Assembly: GCF_001652265.1 (NCBI RefSeq)
Contig: NZ_LWBS01000391.1
Location: 1-57,344 of the forward strand
Length of the DNA stretch: 57,344 nt
DNA from: Rhizobium leguminosarum
GTDB lineage: Bacteria > Pseudomonadota > Alphaproteobacteria > Rhizobiales > Rhizobiaceae
Reading direction: 5' to 3'
The translations under genes and the position numbers were made by a program. The notes under the pieces were generated by a model, which saw only the letters and a program-made list of their open reading frames with translations, had not been told where the DNA came from and did no database searches. Positions 30,785 through 40,273 of this stretch are shown here, piece after piece (the first letter of the stretch is position 1; every line of letters starts with the position of its first letter).

Positions 30785-32028
30785 TGCAGCTCGATAGCAT
30801 CTCCTGGGTTCTTCCCGGCCTTCTGCCTGGCAGCTTTCGCGGCATCACCTTTCACGTGCCGGACGCTTCGAGCGACGTCGGCCGTCGCGTCGTCGAATAT
30901 CTCTTTCCCGGCGTCGATCTCGCCGCCTATGACGATTTCGGCCGCGCGCCTGGCGTCGTCTCACTCAGCGCCCTTATTGTCGGCGATGACTACCGCGCCC
31001 AGGCGGCAGCGCTTGAGGCGGCCTTTGAGACCGCCGGGCCAGGTACCCTGATCCATCCGTGGCTCGGCCCTATGACCGTCATCGTCGAGGAGCCGGCGCA
31101 GATCTATTTCTCCGATCGGGAGTTGCGCGTTCTTCGCTTCACCGCGACCTTCAAGCGGATCAAGGCGTCAGCATCGCAGATCCTTGCCGGCATCAGCGGC
31201 CTGTCCGATGCCATCGCCTCGGTCTCGGCCGCAGCGACGGTTCTAGCCGCCGGCGTCTCCTCGATCATGTCGGCAACGCGCAGCAAGGCGGTTGCCCGTT
31301 CCTATCGCGTCCTGACCTCGACGGCCGCCGCACTGACGGCGCCGGCCGGTTCGGCCAGAGCGCTGCCGCGCATCAAGGCTGCGATCGTCGCGACCACGCC
31401 TGCAGATCCGTCCGGCCTGGACAGCCTGGTGCAGTCGGCCGCGTCGATCGTCAGCGAATATGCCGAGACGCCGGCCGTCTCGCCGGCCGCGAGTGCAGCC
31501 GCCAACGAAGTCGTAAGCTCGCTTGCCTTGATGGATCTCGGCCTCGGCCTTGCCGAGCAGCTCGCCGGCACTGTTGCCAATGCACCTGCCGACGCCGATC
31601 GCGCGCTCCTGCTTTCGGCCGCTTCGCAATTCCTTGCCGCAACCGCCAGCCAGTCGACCTTCGCGGCCTACGCCTCCCGACAGGAGGCCCAGGCCTTCAG
31701 GACGCGGGCGACGGTGGCGATCGACACGCTGACCGACACGCTGGAGACATTTTCCGGCTCGGCTTTCGACGTCCAGAGCGCCACGCTGCGACGCGCAGCG
31801 CGCGACCTGCAGGCGGCATTGATTGCCGATATCAACGAGACGATCGGACGGCTGCCGGCGGTCATCGTCTTCAGGAACGATCGGCCGCTCGATGCCTGGC
31901 TGCTCGCCCAGCACGTCTTCGGCGACACGCCGCAGCTGATCGAGGCGGGCTATCGCGACATCATAGCCAGGAACCGGCCGCGCCATCCATCGGCATTGCC
32001 GGCAGGCGGCGTCGAGGTGCTGCGCTGA
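30784..32028 (+). CDS. DNA circularisation-type N-terminal protein (Mu gpN)
   Basis: A 414-residue protein, TAATG overlap. SWVLPGLLPGSFRGITFHVPDASSDVGRRVVEYLFPG and the GPMTVIVEEPAQIYFSDRELRVLRFTATF region are the DNA circulation N-terminal domain of Mu gpN. The remainder is alanine/serine-rich helix. It belongs to the baseplate hub assembly; despite the family name, circularisation is not the established role in Mu. Confidence 0.87.
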   Translation: MQLDSISWVLPGLLPGSFRGITFHVPDASSDVGRRVVEYLFPGVDLAAYDDFGRAPGVVSLSALIVGDDYRAQAAALEAAFETAGPGTLIHPWLGPMTVIVEEPAQIYFSDRELRVLRFTATFKRIKASASQILAGISGLSDAIASVSAAATVLAAGVSSIMSATRSKAVARSYRVLTSTAAALTAPAGSARALPRIKAAIVATTPADPSGLDSLVQSAASIVSEYAETPAVSPAASAAANEVVSSLALMDLGLGLAEQLAGTVANAPADADRALLLSAASQFLAATASQSTFAAYASRQEAQAFRTRATVAIDTLTDTLETFSGSAFDVQSATLRRAARDLQAALIADINETIGRLPAVIVFRNDRPLDAWLLAQHVFGDTPQLIEAGYRDIIARNRPRHPSALPAGGVEVLR

Positions 32029-33227
32029 TGACGGGCAAGTCGGGCATTACGCTGCGCGTTGCCGGGAAGGTCTACGATCAATGGACCTCGGCCGAAGTGA
32101 CGCGCGATCTGAAGGATTTTTCCGGCTCTTACAGTTTCAAGCTGCGGGACACCAAACGCTCGCTTCAGACCTTTGATTTTGCCAGCGGCGGCGCGATCAC
32201 CGAGATCCGACCAGGTCCGGCTTGCGATGTTCTGATCCACGGCCAAGTGGTGCTGAAGGGCTTCATTGAGGACGTAGCGCCGGATATCGGCGAGGGCTCG
32301 GCGAGCGTCGATATCGCGGGGCGCGACAAGACCGGCGACCTGGTCGACTGCGCCGCCTTGACTGACGGGCCATCCGAATTTCGCAACGTCAAGCTTGAAG
32401 ACGCGGCCAAACGCATTGCCGAGCCTTTCGGCCTTGGCGTCCGCAGCGAGATCGATACCGGCGAGCCGTTTACCCGCTATGGACTGGACCTTGCCGAGAC
32501 TGGTTTTTCTGCGATCGAGAAAGGCGCTCGGGCGCGTCATGCTTTGATCCTCTCCGATGGCGTCGGCAATATCGTCATCACCCAGACAGGCAAGACACGG
32601 GCTCCGGCGGACCTTCGACTGCCGGGCAACGTCCTCAGATCATCGGGCAGCTATAGTCACCAGCGGCGGCACTCCAAGACTTACGTGCGCGGACAAGGCG
32701 AAAAGGCCGGCAAGACACGCTCCGGATCTGCGGCACTCGACAAGACGGCCGAGCCTCTGTCGCCCGCCGATCGGCAGGCGTCCAGCGGTGCGACCGAGAT
32801 CGAGCGCAAGGGAACTGCGGCGACCGGCATCGCCACCGATGACGAGATCACACGGTATCGCCCGATCGTCCACCTGGCGCGCAGCAAGGCCGACGCGACC
32901 GCAGCCCAGGACGAGGCAGACTGGCGCATGCGCACGGCGCGCGGCGAGAGCGAAGAAGTGACCTATACCGTCAAGGGCTTTGGCGTTGATGGCAAGCTCT
33001 GGCGCGTCAACGAGATCACCTTTGTTTCAGACGCCTTCCAGGACATCGAGCGCGATATGCTGATCGTCAGGGTTACGAACCGCTCCGACGAGGGCGGCGA
33101 CGTGACCGAACTGACAGTGACCAGTCCGGAGGCCTTCGACGCGGAGCCAACCGGCAAACGCCGCACCAACCGCACTCGACGCAAGAAGGCGTCGGGCAAC
33201 CTCGACGGCACAGCGCAGGGGCTTTGA
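32028..33227 (+). CDS. Baseplate hub protein (Mu gpP)
   Basis: A 399-residue protein from the ATG at 32028 (TGATG). ITLRVAGKVYDQWTSAEVTRDLKDFSGSYSF, IHGQVVLKGFIEDVAPDI, ASVDIAGRDKTGDLVDCAA and VRGQGEKAG match the gpP / T4 gp27-like hub. The end is basic (RRTNRTRRKK). It forms the trimeric hub under the spike. Confidence 0.88.
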   Translation: MTGKSGITLRVAGKVYDQWTSAEVTRDLKDFSGSYSFKLRDTKRSLQTFDFASGGAITEIRPGPACDVLIHGQVVLKGFIEDVAPDIGEGSASVDIAGRDKTGDLVDCAALTDGPSEFRNVKLEDAAKRIAEPFGLGVRSEIDTGEPFTRYGLDLAETGFSAIEKGARARHALILSDGVGNIVITQTGKTRAPADLRLPGNVLRSSGSYSHQRRHSKTYVRGQGEKAGKTRSGSAALDKTAEPLSPADRQASSGATEIERKGTAATGIATDDEITRYRPIVHLARSKADATAAQDEADWRMRTARGESEEVTYTVKGFGVDGKLWRVNEITFVSDAFQDIERDMLIVRVTNRSDEGGDVTELTVTSPEAFDAEPTGKRRTNRTRRKKASGNLDGTAQGL

Positions 33228-33742
33228 TGGACAACGAAACCGCCGGCAAGATTCGCGGCATCGTTCGGCGCGCGACACTGAAGAACATCAAGGATGACGG
33301 CCAGACGCAGACGGCGTCCGTCGAAGTCGCCGAGGGCGTCTGGCGCGACGACGTCGAGATCCTGCAGCCCTATGGCTTTGCATCTCATACTCCCGAGGAC
33401 GGCGCCCTGGCTGTTGTCCTGGCGGTCGGTTCCGATGAAAGCGACCTGGTCGTGTTGCCCGTCGCCAACCCTTCGAAGCGGCTTGGAAAGCTTGGTGAAG
33501 GCGACGTCGGCCTCTACGGCCGGCACGGCGACAGGGTGACGATTTCGGACGGCGGAACCATCGAGCTGCAGGCCGGCGAGTCCGTCTCGATCAAGATCGG
33601 CGGCGTGACATTCGTGGTCTCGGCCGAGGGCGTCGATATCACCGGCGGCCACGTGAAGCACAATGGCAAGAACATCGGCGACACGCATATTCACGGCGGC
33701 GTTGTCGAGGGCAGCGACGACACCGACGTGCCGTCAAACTGA
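33227..33742 (+). CDS. Baseplate spike protein (Mu gp45, gpV-like)
   Basis: A 171-residue protein from the ATG at 33227 (TGATG). N-terminal OB-fold part (IRGIVRRATLKNIKDDGQTQTASVEV and VEILQPYGF), then a beta-helical tail (GDRVTISDGGTIELQAGESVSIKIGG). The apex motif DTHIHGG contains the HxH that binds iron in Mu gp45. It pierces the outer membrane on contraction. Confidence 0.9.
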   Translation: MDNETAGKIRGIVRRATLKNIKDDGQTQTASVEVAEGVWRDDVEILQPYGFASHTPEDGALAVVLAVGSDESDLVVLPVANPSKRLGKLGEGDVGLYGRHGDRVTISDGGTIELQAGESVSIKIGGVTFVVSAEGVDITGGHVKHNGKNIGDTHIHGGVVEGSDDTDVPSN

Positions 33743-33744
33743 TG

Positions 33745-33768
33745 TCATGCCCGCCGAGGCGGGCATGA
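33745..33768. terminator. Perfect inverted repeat TCATGCCCGCC..GGCGGGCATGA (copy 2)
   Basis: TCATGCCCGCC (33745-33755) and GGCGGGCATGA (33758-33768) form an 11-bp perfect stem directly after the spike gene. It is the same element as at 21489-21510 with a different centre (GA instead of TG). No T-run follows. Confidence 0.5.
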
Positions 33769-33800
33769 TCTAAGCCGCGCGCGCGCGATAGTGTGCGCCC

Positions 33801-34262
33801 ATGTTTCTCGATCTCGCTCTTAAATACGACAGTGAAGCGCGCCGCTGTGACCTGGTCCTTGGCGACGATTTCGATTTGGCGATCGACGAAACCCCCATTC
33901 CCGCAATCCTGATGTCTGTCGGCCTCGATCGGCGCGCGGCGTCCGACGATCCATTGCCGGAGGGACGCTCGCAGTTTCTGGCGCCGGCATCCTATTCCGA
34001 ACGTCGCGGCTGCGCCGGCGATGCGCTCGATCCCTACGGCGACATGACCGGTACCCGCGCCTGGCTGCTCGACCGCGCCAAGCAGACCGAGACGACGCGC
34101 CAGCTCTGCGAATTCTGGCTGCGCGAAAGCCTTGCCTGGGTGGAAACCGAGACAGGCCAGCCCCCCGAGATCGAAGTTGTATGGCTGCGCGCCGGCCTGC
34201 TCGGCTACCGCGTCCAGGTCCAGGACGAAAGCGTGATGCTTTCCCGCCGCGTGGAGGCCTGA
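33801..34262 (+). CDS. Baseplate wedge protein (Mu gp46)
   Basis: A 153-residue protein. DLVLGDDFDLAIDETPIPAILMSVGLDRRA at the N terminus and GCAGDALDP....RAWLLDRAKQT are the phage GP46 signature. With gp47 and gp48 it builds the baseplate wedges. It restarts translation after the inverted repeat. Confidence 0.87.
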   Translation: MFLDLALKYDSEARRCDLVLGDDFDLAIDETPIPAILMSVGLDRRAASDDPLPEGRSQFLAPASYSERRGCAGDALDPYGDMTGTRAWLLDRAKQTETTRQLCEFWLRESLAWVETETGQPPEIEVVWLRAGLLGYRVQVQDESVMLSRRVEA

Positions 34263-34263
34263 A

Positions 34264-35403
34264 ATGCCCTGGCCGATCCCGACAGCAAAGACCATCGCAG
34301 CCAAGATTGCCGGTTCGCTTGAGGCCGGCATTCTGCGGCTGCGTCCGGACGCTGATGCCTCGGCCGTTTCCCGCGCCGTCCGATCGGCGCGCGGCGTCCT
34401 CGCCCAGATAAGCCGTGCCTTCTCGCTGGAGCTTCGCGAGGCCCATGACCATCTCGCCTGGTGGGGAAAGCAGTATTTTCCCGATACGGCCGAAGAGGAA
34501 TTCATTCTTCGCCATGCCGGCATTTGGGGTGTTGAGCAGCGCGGCGCCATCAAGGCCGTTGGCAGCATCCATGTCGAGGGATTGGCTGGAACGCCGCTGC
34601 CTTCCGGCCTGCAATTCTCCGCATCGAACGCGGTCATCTATGAAACAACAGCCATCGCCACGATCGGCGTCGGCGGAACCGTGACCGTGGCGGCCGCTGC
34701 GATCGCGGCCGGCACGGCAGGCAATCTCGAAGACGGCGTCCAGCTCACCGTCGTCACGCCGTTTCCGGAGATCTCGAAGGCCACGGTTGCCACGGTCTTT
34801 GCGGGCGGCGCCGACGAACAGACGCCGGCCGAGATCCAGGCGGCGACACTTGAGCGTATCAGGCAGCCGCCACACGGCGGCGCCACCTTCGATTATCCGA
34901 CGTGGGTTGGTGAGGTCGCATCCGTCAAGGCGGTCGGCGTCATTGAGGATTGGGCCGGGCGGGGCTCAGTCGGCATCGTGGTTCTGATGAAGAACGATGA
35001 CGGAACCGCGCGCGTGCCGTCCTCGGCCGAGATCGAGGTTATCCAGGACTATCTCGGCGGCGTCGGCAGTCAGACTGGCACTCGGCCGGTGACGGCGCGT
35101 GTCATCGTCGTCGTCGGCGTTCTTCGGACCCTGCCGATCACCGTCCGCCTGCGGCCCGATACGGTTCTCACCCGCGCCGCCGTAACTGACGCCTGGCAGC
35201 GCTTCGTCGCGACGGTCGGCGATGAAGATGACGAGCAGAACGCAAGCCCGATCGGCGCCCAGATCGAACCGTCGCGGATCTCCGAGGCGATCTCGGCCGC
35301 TGCTGGCGAATATGCCCATGACCTGATCCTGCCGGCGGCACCTTTCTCGCTGGAACGGACGGAATACCCGGTTGCCGGCCCCGTCACCTTCGAGGACGCG
35401 TGA
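34264..35403 (+). CDS. Baseplate J-like protein (Mu gp47)
   Basis: A 379-residue protein. MPWPIPTAKTIAAKIAGSLEAGI, FAMPAFG-like HAGIWGVEQRGAIKAVGSI, VAAAAIAAGTAGNLEDGV and PPHGGATFDYPTWVGEVASVKAVGV are the gp47/baseplate J pattern. Essential wedge component linking sheath and fibres. Confidence 0.9.
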   Translation: MPWPIPTAKTIAAKIAGSLEAGILRLRPDADASAVSRAVRSARGVLAQISRAFSLELREAHDHLAWWGKQYFPDTAEEEFILRHAGIWGVEQRGAIKAVGSIHVEGLAGTPLPSGLQFSASNAVIYETTAIATIGVGGTVTVAAAAIAAGTAGNLEDGVQLTVVTPFPEISKATVATVFAGGADEQTPAEIQAATLERIRQPPHGGATFDYPTWVGEVASVKAVGVIEDWAGRGSVGIVVLMKNDDGTARVPSSAEIEVIQDYLGGVGSQTGTRPVTARVIVVVGVLRTLPITVRLRPDTVLTRAAVTDAWQRFVATVGDEDDEQNASPIGAQIEPSRISEAISAAAGEYAHDLILPAAPFSLERTEYPVAGPVTFEDA

Positions 35404-35999
35404 TGACCCGGATGGTTTCAACGATCCTTCAAAGCCTGATTTCCAAACTCCCGACCGGCATTGGTCTCGGTTTGAGAGGCGGTAATCTGGACACCGTTCT
35501 AGAGGCGGCCGCCACGCCGATCGCCGAAATCGAGGCCGGCGCCGAGGCGATGATGGTCGAGGTCGACCCGCGCGCTGCCAACAACTTCCTCGCCGATTTC
35601 GAGCGTGTGCTTGGTCCCGATCCCTGCGGCCGGGATCTCGACGGGCTGTCCGTCGCCGATCGGCAAAAGCTTGCGCATCAGCGCTGGACCGCGACCGGCG
35701 GGCAGTCGATCCCCTATCTCGTCCAGCTCGCCGCCAAGCTCGGCGTCTCGATCACGATCGAAGAATTCTGGCCGTCGCGTACCGGCGGGTTGAGGGCCGG
35801 CCAGCCACTGCGGGCGGAGGGATGCCAATTCGTCTTCCGCGTCCATGTTCCAGGCCTGGTCACGATCGTCAATTTCAAGGTGGGCAGCGGCCGCGCCGGC
35901 CAGAGCCTCGGCAGCTTCCAGCTGTCGTCGATCGAGTGCGATATCCGCCGCGTCAAGCCTGCTCACACTCAAGTCACTTTTGCCTATGGAGAGGCCTAA
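35403..35999 (+). CDS. DUF2313 / YmfQ-like tail protein (Mu gp48)
   Basis: A 198-residue protein from the ATG at 35403 (TGATG). LDTVLEAAATPIAEIEAGAEAMMVEVDPRAANNFLADFERVLG is the DUF2313 core, followed by RWTATGGQSIPYLVQLAAKLGVSITIEE and a C-terminal strand-rich part. It closes the baseplate module before the fibre genes. Confidence 0.85.
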   Translation: MTRMVSTILQSLISKLPTGIGLGLRGGNLDTVLEAAATPIAEIEAGAEAMMVEVDPRAANNFLADFERVLGPDPCGRDLDGLSVADRQKLAHQRWTATGGQSIPYLVQLAAKLGVSITIEEFWPSRTGGLRAGQPLRAEGCQFVFRVHVPGLVTIVNFKVGSGRAGQSLGSFQLSSIECDIRRVKPAHTQVTFAYGEA

Positions 36000-37033
36000 T
36001 GGATCGCATTAACGGTGCGGGAACGACAGACATTGGCGGCGGCCGGCGAGGCTTCCGTGACGAGAACCTGGGCGCCGGCGTCGAGGGAACCGAGGTTACG
36101 GCGCTCTGGTGCAACATGATCCAGGAAGAGATCATGAAGGTATGCGTAGAGGCCGGCCTGACGCCGAGCGAGGCCGACTGGACGCAGCTCTATCAGGCGA
36201 TCGGCATCATGATGGATGCGCTCTTCGCCGACGTCGAGGCCGCCTATCCATTCGCCTCGACGGCCGAGGCAATCGCCGGCCTGCTGCTGAACAAGATCAT
36301 CAGCCCCAAGACGCTGGCGGACGTGCTGACTTCGAGGCTTGCCGCCTATACCGGCCCGGTCGACAGCGACACGATCACCTATCTGAACGTCTTCCCGGCG
36401 ATCCTGACGGCCGACACCACAGCGTCCATAACCGGTTCGGTCGGGCAAATTGTCGTCAATCCCTTCAAGTGGGTTTGGCGTCAGTTTAAGCAGCTCGACG
36501 TCAATAGCCTCAATCTTGCGGCCCGCACGTTCGTGACGGCGGCGAGCAAGACGTATCACCTCCGGCTCTCCTACAACGTCGGGACGGGCGTGCAGACCTT
36601 GTCGCTCAAGGATCTTTCGAACGCCGGTTACAATCCGAGCGGCCTGGTTGAAGGGGCGACCAACTTCGATACGACCTATGATGACATGATCCTGGCACGC
36701 GTGGTGACCAACGCCGGGAACGTGCCAACGGTGGTACCGCTGAAGAACGCCAGCCGAATGAACGCCAGCGCTCAGCGCACGTCGCCGGTGATGTCGCCGG
36801 ACCCGGCCATTGGCTTTGTCACTGACGCCATTTCCCTCAACTGGGGTCGTAGGCCGGCCCAGATCGCTCTTGAGCAGACCACTGCAAACGTCACGATCGA
36901 CGCTGACAGCCTGCAGTCCATCAGCTCAGGCACACCCACACGCTACGGCATCGATTTCATAGTCGGCGGCACGTCCACCGGTTCCACCGGCTATTACATG
37001 ACCTTGCCCTACAAGATCGGGATCTCCGCATGA
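35999..37033 (+). CDS. Tail fibre protein
   Basis: A 344-residue protein from the ATG sharing its A with the previous TAA. The N terminus (MDRINGAGTTDIGGGRRGFRDENL, LWCNMIQEEIMKVCVEAGLTPSE) resembles the baseplate-attachment part of tail fibres, also seen in phages with 'iQEEI' helices. The middle and end are beta-rich, serine/threonine-rich (SGTPTRYGIDFIVGGTSTGSTGYY). It probably binds the host surface; receptor unknown. Confidence 0.72.
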   Translation: MDRINGAGTTDIGGGRRGFRDENLGAGVEGTEVTALWCNMIQEEIMKVCVEAGLTPSEADWTQLYQAIGIMMDALFADVEAAYPFASTAEAIAGLLLNKIISPKTLADVLTSRLAAYTGPVDSDTITYLNVFPAILTADTTASITGSVGQIVVNPFKWVWRQFKQLDVNSLNLAARTFVTAASKTYHLRLSYNVGTGVQTLSLKDLSNAGYNPSGLVEGATNFDTTYDDMILARVVTNAGNVPTVVPLKNASRMNASAQRTSPVMSPDPAIGFVTDAISLNWGRRPAQIALEQTTANVTIDADSLQSISSGTPTRYGIDFIVGGTSTGSTGYYMTLPYKIGISA

Positions 37034-37701
37034 GCTACGCTATCGTTGAAAATGATCTGATCACGCGCATACTGTCGGGAGACCTGGTCGCGCCCAAAGA
37101 TGCGATTGCTTTCGATGCGGCCCTTTCTTCTCTTCCGGCCGATCGGCTGGGTTGGGATGGCGAGGCGGTCATCGATGTCGCCACTCTCGACGTGTTTTTC
37201 GTCGACGATGACGGCCGGAAATATGCAGCCGCGGGCGACGGCCGCCAGGAGGTCGAGTGCAGCTATGACGCCGAGCTGGTGAAGGACGCCGACGGGTGGC
37301 GCCTGATCAATGCGGCCGACGAGCTCGCCGCGCTGAAGGCTTCGCGCATCGCGGTTCTGACGGCTGCATGCGCCGAGGCGATCGTATCAGGGTACGCCTC
37401 GGCCGCGCTCGGCAGCGAGCATCAGTATCCGTCCAAGGTCACCGACCAGATCAACATGATGGGATCTGTGACCGATTCTCTTCTGCCTGGTCAGCCCGTC
37501 GAATGGTCCACGCCCTTCTGGTGTGCCGATGAAGCCGGTGTCTGGGCGTTCCGCGCTCACACGGCCGAGCAGATCCAGACGGCCGGTGCCGATGGCAAGC
37601 TGCATGTCCTCACTTGCCAGACGAAGCTCGGGCAGCTCAGCGCCCAGGTTGTGGCAGCTGCGTCGGCCGAGGCCGTCGCGGCGATCGGCTGGGAGGAATA
37701 A
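37030..37701 (+). CDS. DUF4376-containing fibre-associated protein
   Basis: A 223-residue protein coupled to the fibre gene by ATGA. The C-terminal part (GYASAALGSEHQYPSKVTDQINMMGSV, ADEAGVWAFRAHTAEQIQTAG) fits DUF4376, a domain found in tail fibre assembly or fibre tip proteins. The N-terminal part (YAIVENDLITRILSGD) resembles fibre assembly chaperones. Either a chaperone or a structural tip. Confidence 0.7.
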   Translation: MSYAIVENDLITRILSGDLVAPKDAIAFDAALSSLPADRLGWDGEAVIDVATLDVFFVDDDGRKYAAAGDGRQEVECSYDAELVKDADGWRLINAADELAALKASRIAVLTAACAEAIVSGYASAALGSEHQYPSKVTDQINMMGSVTDSLLPGQPVEWSTPFWCADEAGVWAFRAHTAEQIQTAGADGKLHVLTCQTKLGQLSAQVVAAASAEAVAAIGWEE

Positions 37702-37703
37702 TC

Positions 37704-39323
37704 GTGGCCCAGCTTGCAAACCGCCGGCCGCCGCTGGTCAGCTATTCCGATCGCCCGATTTCGCGGGGCATCGTCACACCTGGAGCCGCGTTCGGCCCGC
37801 TTCCGAGCGATCCGGGTCCTTATATGCTTGGCTCGACGCGCAACAGGGCGCTGTCGGGTTTTGGGCCGGCGAACCTTTATGTGGCGCCCGAGAGCCTCAA
37901 TTTCTTTGCCCCCTTGCTGAAGTTTGGGACGCTCTGGGCAACGGACGAAGGCGTCTTCCGCTTTCCCGGTTCGCAATATACCGAGGGCGGTCTAGCGCCC
38001 CAGGAGACCACCTTTGCCAGCGCCGCCATGACGATCCATGCCGTGCTGCTGATCTACAACGGCCAGGTGTTTTCGTGTGACTTCGAGGGATTGCCAGGCA
38101 GTTCCGTGGCTATTGGCGCGGCCGGGGTTTGGGCGCATATCAAGCTGCCGCTCCTGCTGCCGGCAAACAGCGTCTATAGCCTCGTTCCGATCTATTCGGT
38201 TCCAGTCGGTGCGACGGTGCTTGGTCAATACCGCACCCAGCGCCATCGCGGCGAAAAGGTTTGGCAGGGCGCAAGCGTCGATGCAGTCTTGATGCAATTG
38301 GCTTCTGACGCTCCGCCCTCTGCTGCCTTCCAACTCGGCTACAATACCGTTGGCAACTGGAATGCCACGCCGCCCGGCCAGAACCTCGCTTATGGTCCCG
38401 ACCTGATTGCGTGGAAGCGCTGGGACGGCCGGCCGTCGGTGCTTGGTGTCTGTGACAGCTTGACCGACCGGCAGGAACTGGCGGCGTCTGCCGACGGGAG
38501 AGGCAATTACGGCTTCCTGCCTCGGCTCTTCGACAGCTGGGGCTATGGCTTCTTCAACGTTGGTTGCCCAGGCGCCAAGGCAGTGCAGACGCTGGCGGCC
38601 AGCGCCATGAAGATCTGGCAAGGCCTCGACGAACTGTCCGCCATGAACCCAAATGGCAAGCGGCCTTATAACAATTACCTTCAGCAGATGGGCCGCAACG
38701 ACAACAATGCCGCATCCGCCACGTGGCTCACGCCCATTCGCAATCTCAATACGCGGCTGCGGACACGCGACCCCACCATTCCAATCATTGGCGCGACTAT
38801 TCCGGCGACAGTCACAACGACCGATCGCTATCAGACTGAAGCGGGGCAGTCGGTTGCCGTGCTATGGGGCGCCACGCTGGCGGCGGTGAATGCTTCGATC
38901 CTGGCTGGGAACAACGGCACCACAGATAATGTGATTGACTTCAATCTCTATCGGATGGCGGCAAGCGGGAAATTCCGTCCAGGGAGCGACCATCTGAAGG
39001 GTGCCGTGGCGGTATCGACCGGGGACGGCGTCACTCAGACGACACAGCTCATCTTGGATTTTATGCCGAGCCTTGGCCAGCAATACACGATTGATCTGAG
39101 CGCCGGGGCCGGAACAACGCTCTCCGGTCGCACTGTCATCGATGTCACGGGCGCCGGGCCTTTCGTCTGCACATGCGCCGAGAATTTCGCGACGGTCATT
39201 CCGGCCGGCTCTCTCATCTACGAGCAGCCGACACCGGATGGAACGCACTTCAATAAGGAATACAACATTCAATCCGTCGCTCTCGTTCCAGCATCGGAGA
39301 AGGCGAAGTTCGTCGTAGCTTGA
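37704..39323 (+). CDS. SGNH-hydrolase-like tail protein (putative polysaccharide esterase)
   Basis: A 539-residue protein read from GTG 37704 behind GGGAGGAA. After an N-terminal beta domain, residues 245-515 show SGNH hydrolase blocks: LGVCDSLTD with D251-S252 (block I), GRND 330-333 (block III) and DGTH with D512 and H515 (block V). All three catalytic residues appear present. As the last structural gene it may deacetylate host exo- or lipopolysaccharide at the tail tip. The substrate is inferred. Confidence 0.7.
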   Translation: MAQLANRRPPLVSYSDRPISRGIVTPGAAFGPLPSDPGPYMLGSTRNRALSGFGPANLYVAPESLNFFAPLLKFGTLWATDEGVFRFPGSQYTEGGLAPQETTFASAAMTIHAVLLIYNGQVFSCDFEGLPGSSVAIGAAGVWAHIKLPLLLPANSVYSLVPIYSVPVGATVLGQYRTQRHRGEKVWQGASVDAVLMQLASDAPPSAAFQLGYNTVGNWNATPPGQNLAYGPDLIAWKRWDGRPSVLGVCDSLTDRQELAASADGRGNYGFLPRLFDSWGYGFFNVGCPGAKAVQTLAASAMKIWQGLDELSAMNPNGKRPYNNYLQQMGRNDNNAASATWLTPIRNLNTRLRTRDPTIPIIGATIPATVTTTDRYQTEAGQSVAVLWGATLAAVNASILAGNNGTTDNVIDFNLYRMAASGKFRPGSDHLKGAVAVSTGDGVTQTTQLILDFMPSLGQQYTIDLSAGAGTTLSGRTVIDVTGAGPFVCTCAENFATVIPAGSLIYEQPTPDGTHFNKEYNIQSVALVPASEKAKFVVA

Positions 39324-39342
39324 CGCTGAGTACAACGAATGC

Positions 39343-39360
39343 CGGGTGTCAATTCACCCG
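39343..39360 (+). terminator. Hairpin after the last tail gene
   Basis: CGGGTG (39343-39348) pairs with CACCCG (39355-39360) around TCAATT. No T-run follows, so it is at best a weak terminator. The 149-base gap up to 39472 contains no visible gene and could hold a separate promoter for the right-end genes. Confidence 0.35.
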
Positions 39361-39472
39361 ATGACAGGCCTAAGTTTGCAGACCAGACCTGTCCGACAGC
39401 CACTTATCGATAACCGTCACACCCGTACCCTGCAGGGCGGGATTTCAGTGACTGAGTCGAAAGATTTTTGAA

Positions 39473-40273
39473 ATGGTAAATCTGCGGCCGATTGAGCCCG
39501 CCAATCCTGCCGCCCCGTATATCGGCGGCAAGCGCATTCTATCCAAGAAGGTCATTCAGCGCATCAACGCCACCCCTCACCAGGTGTACGCAGAGCCGTT
39601 TGTCGGCATGGGCGGGGTTTTCCTCCGCCGAGATCTGGCACCGAAGATGGAAGTCATTAACGACATCAGCGGCGACGTCGCGAATTTCTTCCGAATCCTG
39701 CAGCGGCACTATCCACAGTTTATGGAAACCCTTCGCTTCCAGATCACGTCAAGGCGAGAGTTCGATCGGCTTTCCCGCACCGACCCATCGACTTTGACCG
39801 ATTTAGAGCGAGCGGCTCGGTTTCTTTATCTTCAGCGGCTTGCGTTTGGTGGCAAAGTGCGAGGCCAGAATTTCGGGATCTCCATGCAGGGTGGCCGCTT
39901 CAATCTAATGAAGCTCGCGCCGCAGCTCGAAGAGATCCACGAGCGGATGGCTGGCGTGGTGATCGAGAACCTGCCTTGGCGGCGCTTCATCGAGCGCTAT
40001 GATCGGCCGGGCGCTCTCTTCTATTTGGACCCGCCTTATTGGGGCAGCGAGGACGATTATGGGAAAGCCGTCTTCAGTCGGAGCGAGTTCGTAGAAATGG
40101 CTGAGGTTTTGCGGGACCTAAAGGGACGCTTTATCCTCTCAATTAACGACGTTTCAGAAATCCGGGAGCTATTCAGCGGGTGCCAAATTCAGCCTGTCGA
40201 ATTGACCTATTCCATATCCAATGGAGTTGGTACCAATGCGAGAGAGTTGATAATTGAGGGGAGAGTAGCGTGA
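39473..40273 (+). CDS. Dam-like DNA adenine methyltransferase
   Basis: A 266-residue D12-class methyltransferase. AAPYIGGKRILSKKVI (14-28) is the X motif, EPFVGMGGVFLRR (41-53) is the SAM-binding motif, and DPPYW (186-190) is catalytic motif IV. VYAEPF and FILSINDVSEIREL complete the pattern. It would methylate adenine in a short recognition sequence, protecting phage DNA or altering host regulation. It occupies the right-end cargo position where Mu has mom. Confidence 0.85.
   Translation: MVNLRPIEPANPAAPYIGGKRILSKKVIQRINATPHQVYAEPFVGMGGVFLRRDLAPKMEVINDISGDVANFFRILQRHYPQFMETLRFQITSRREFDRLSRTDPSTLTDLERAARFLYLQRLAFGGKVRGQNFGISMQGGRFNLMKLAPQLEEIHERMAGVVIENLPWRRFIERYDRPGALFYLDPPYWGSEDDYGKAVFSRSEFVEMAEVLRDLKGRFILSINDVSEIRELFSGCQIQPVELTYSISNGVGTNARELIIEGRVA

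Noticed and set aside
37387..37719. Antisense frames within tail and other GC-rich genes
   Set aside because: Long antisense frames are common in GC-rich rhizobial DNA. These have arginine/proline-rich compositions, no ribosome sites and lie wholly over well-supported genes.
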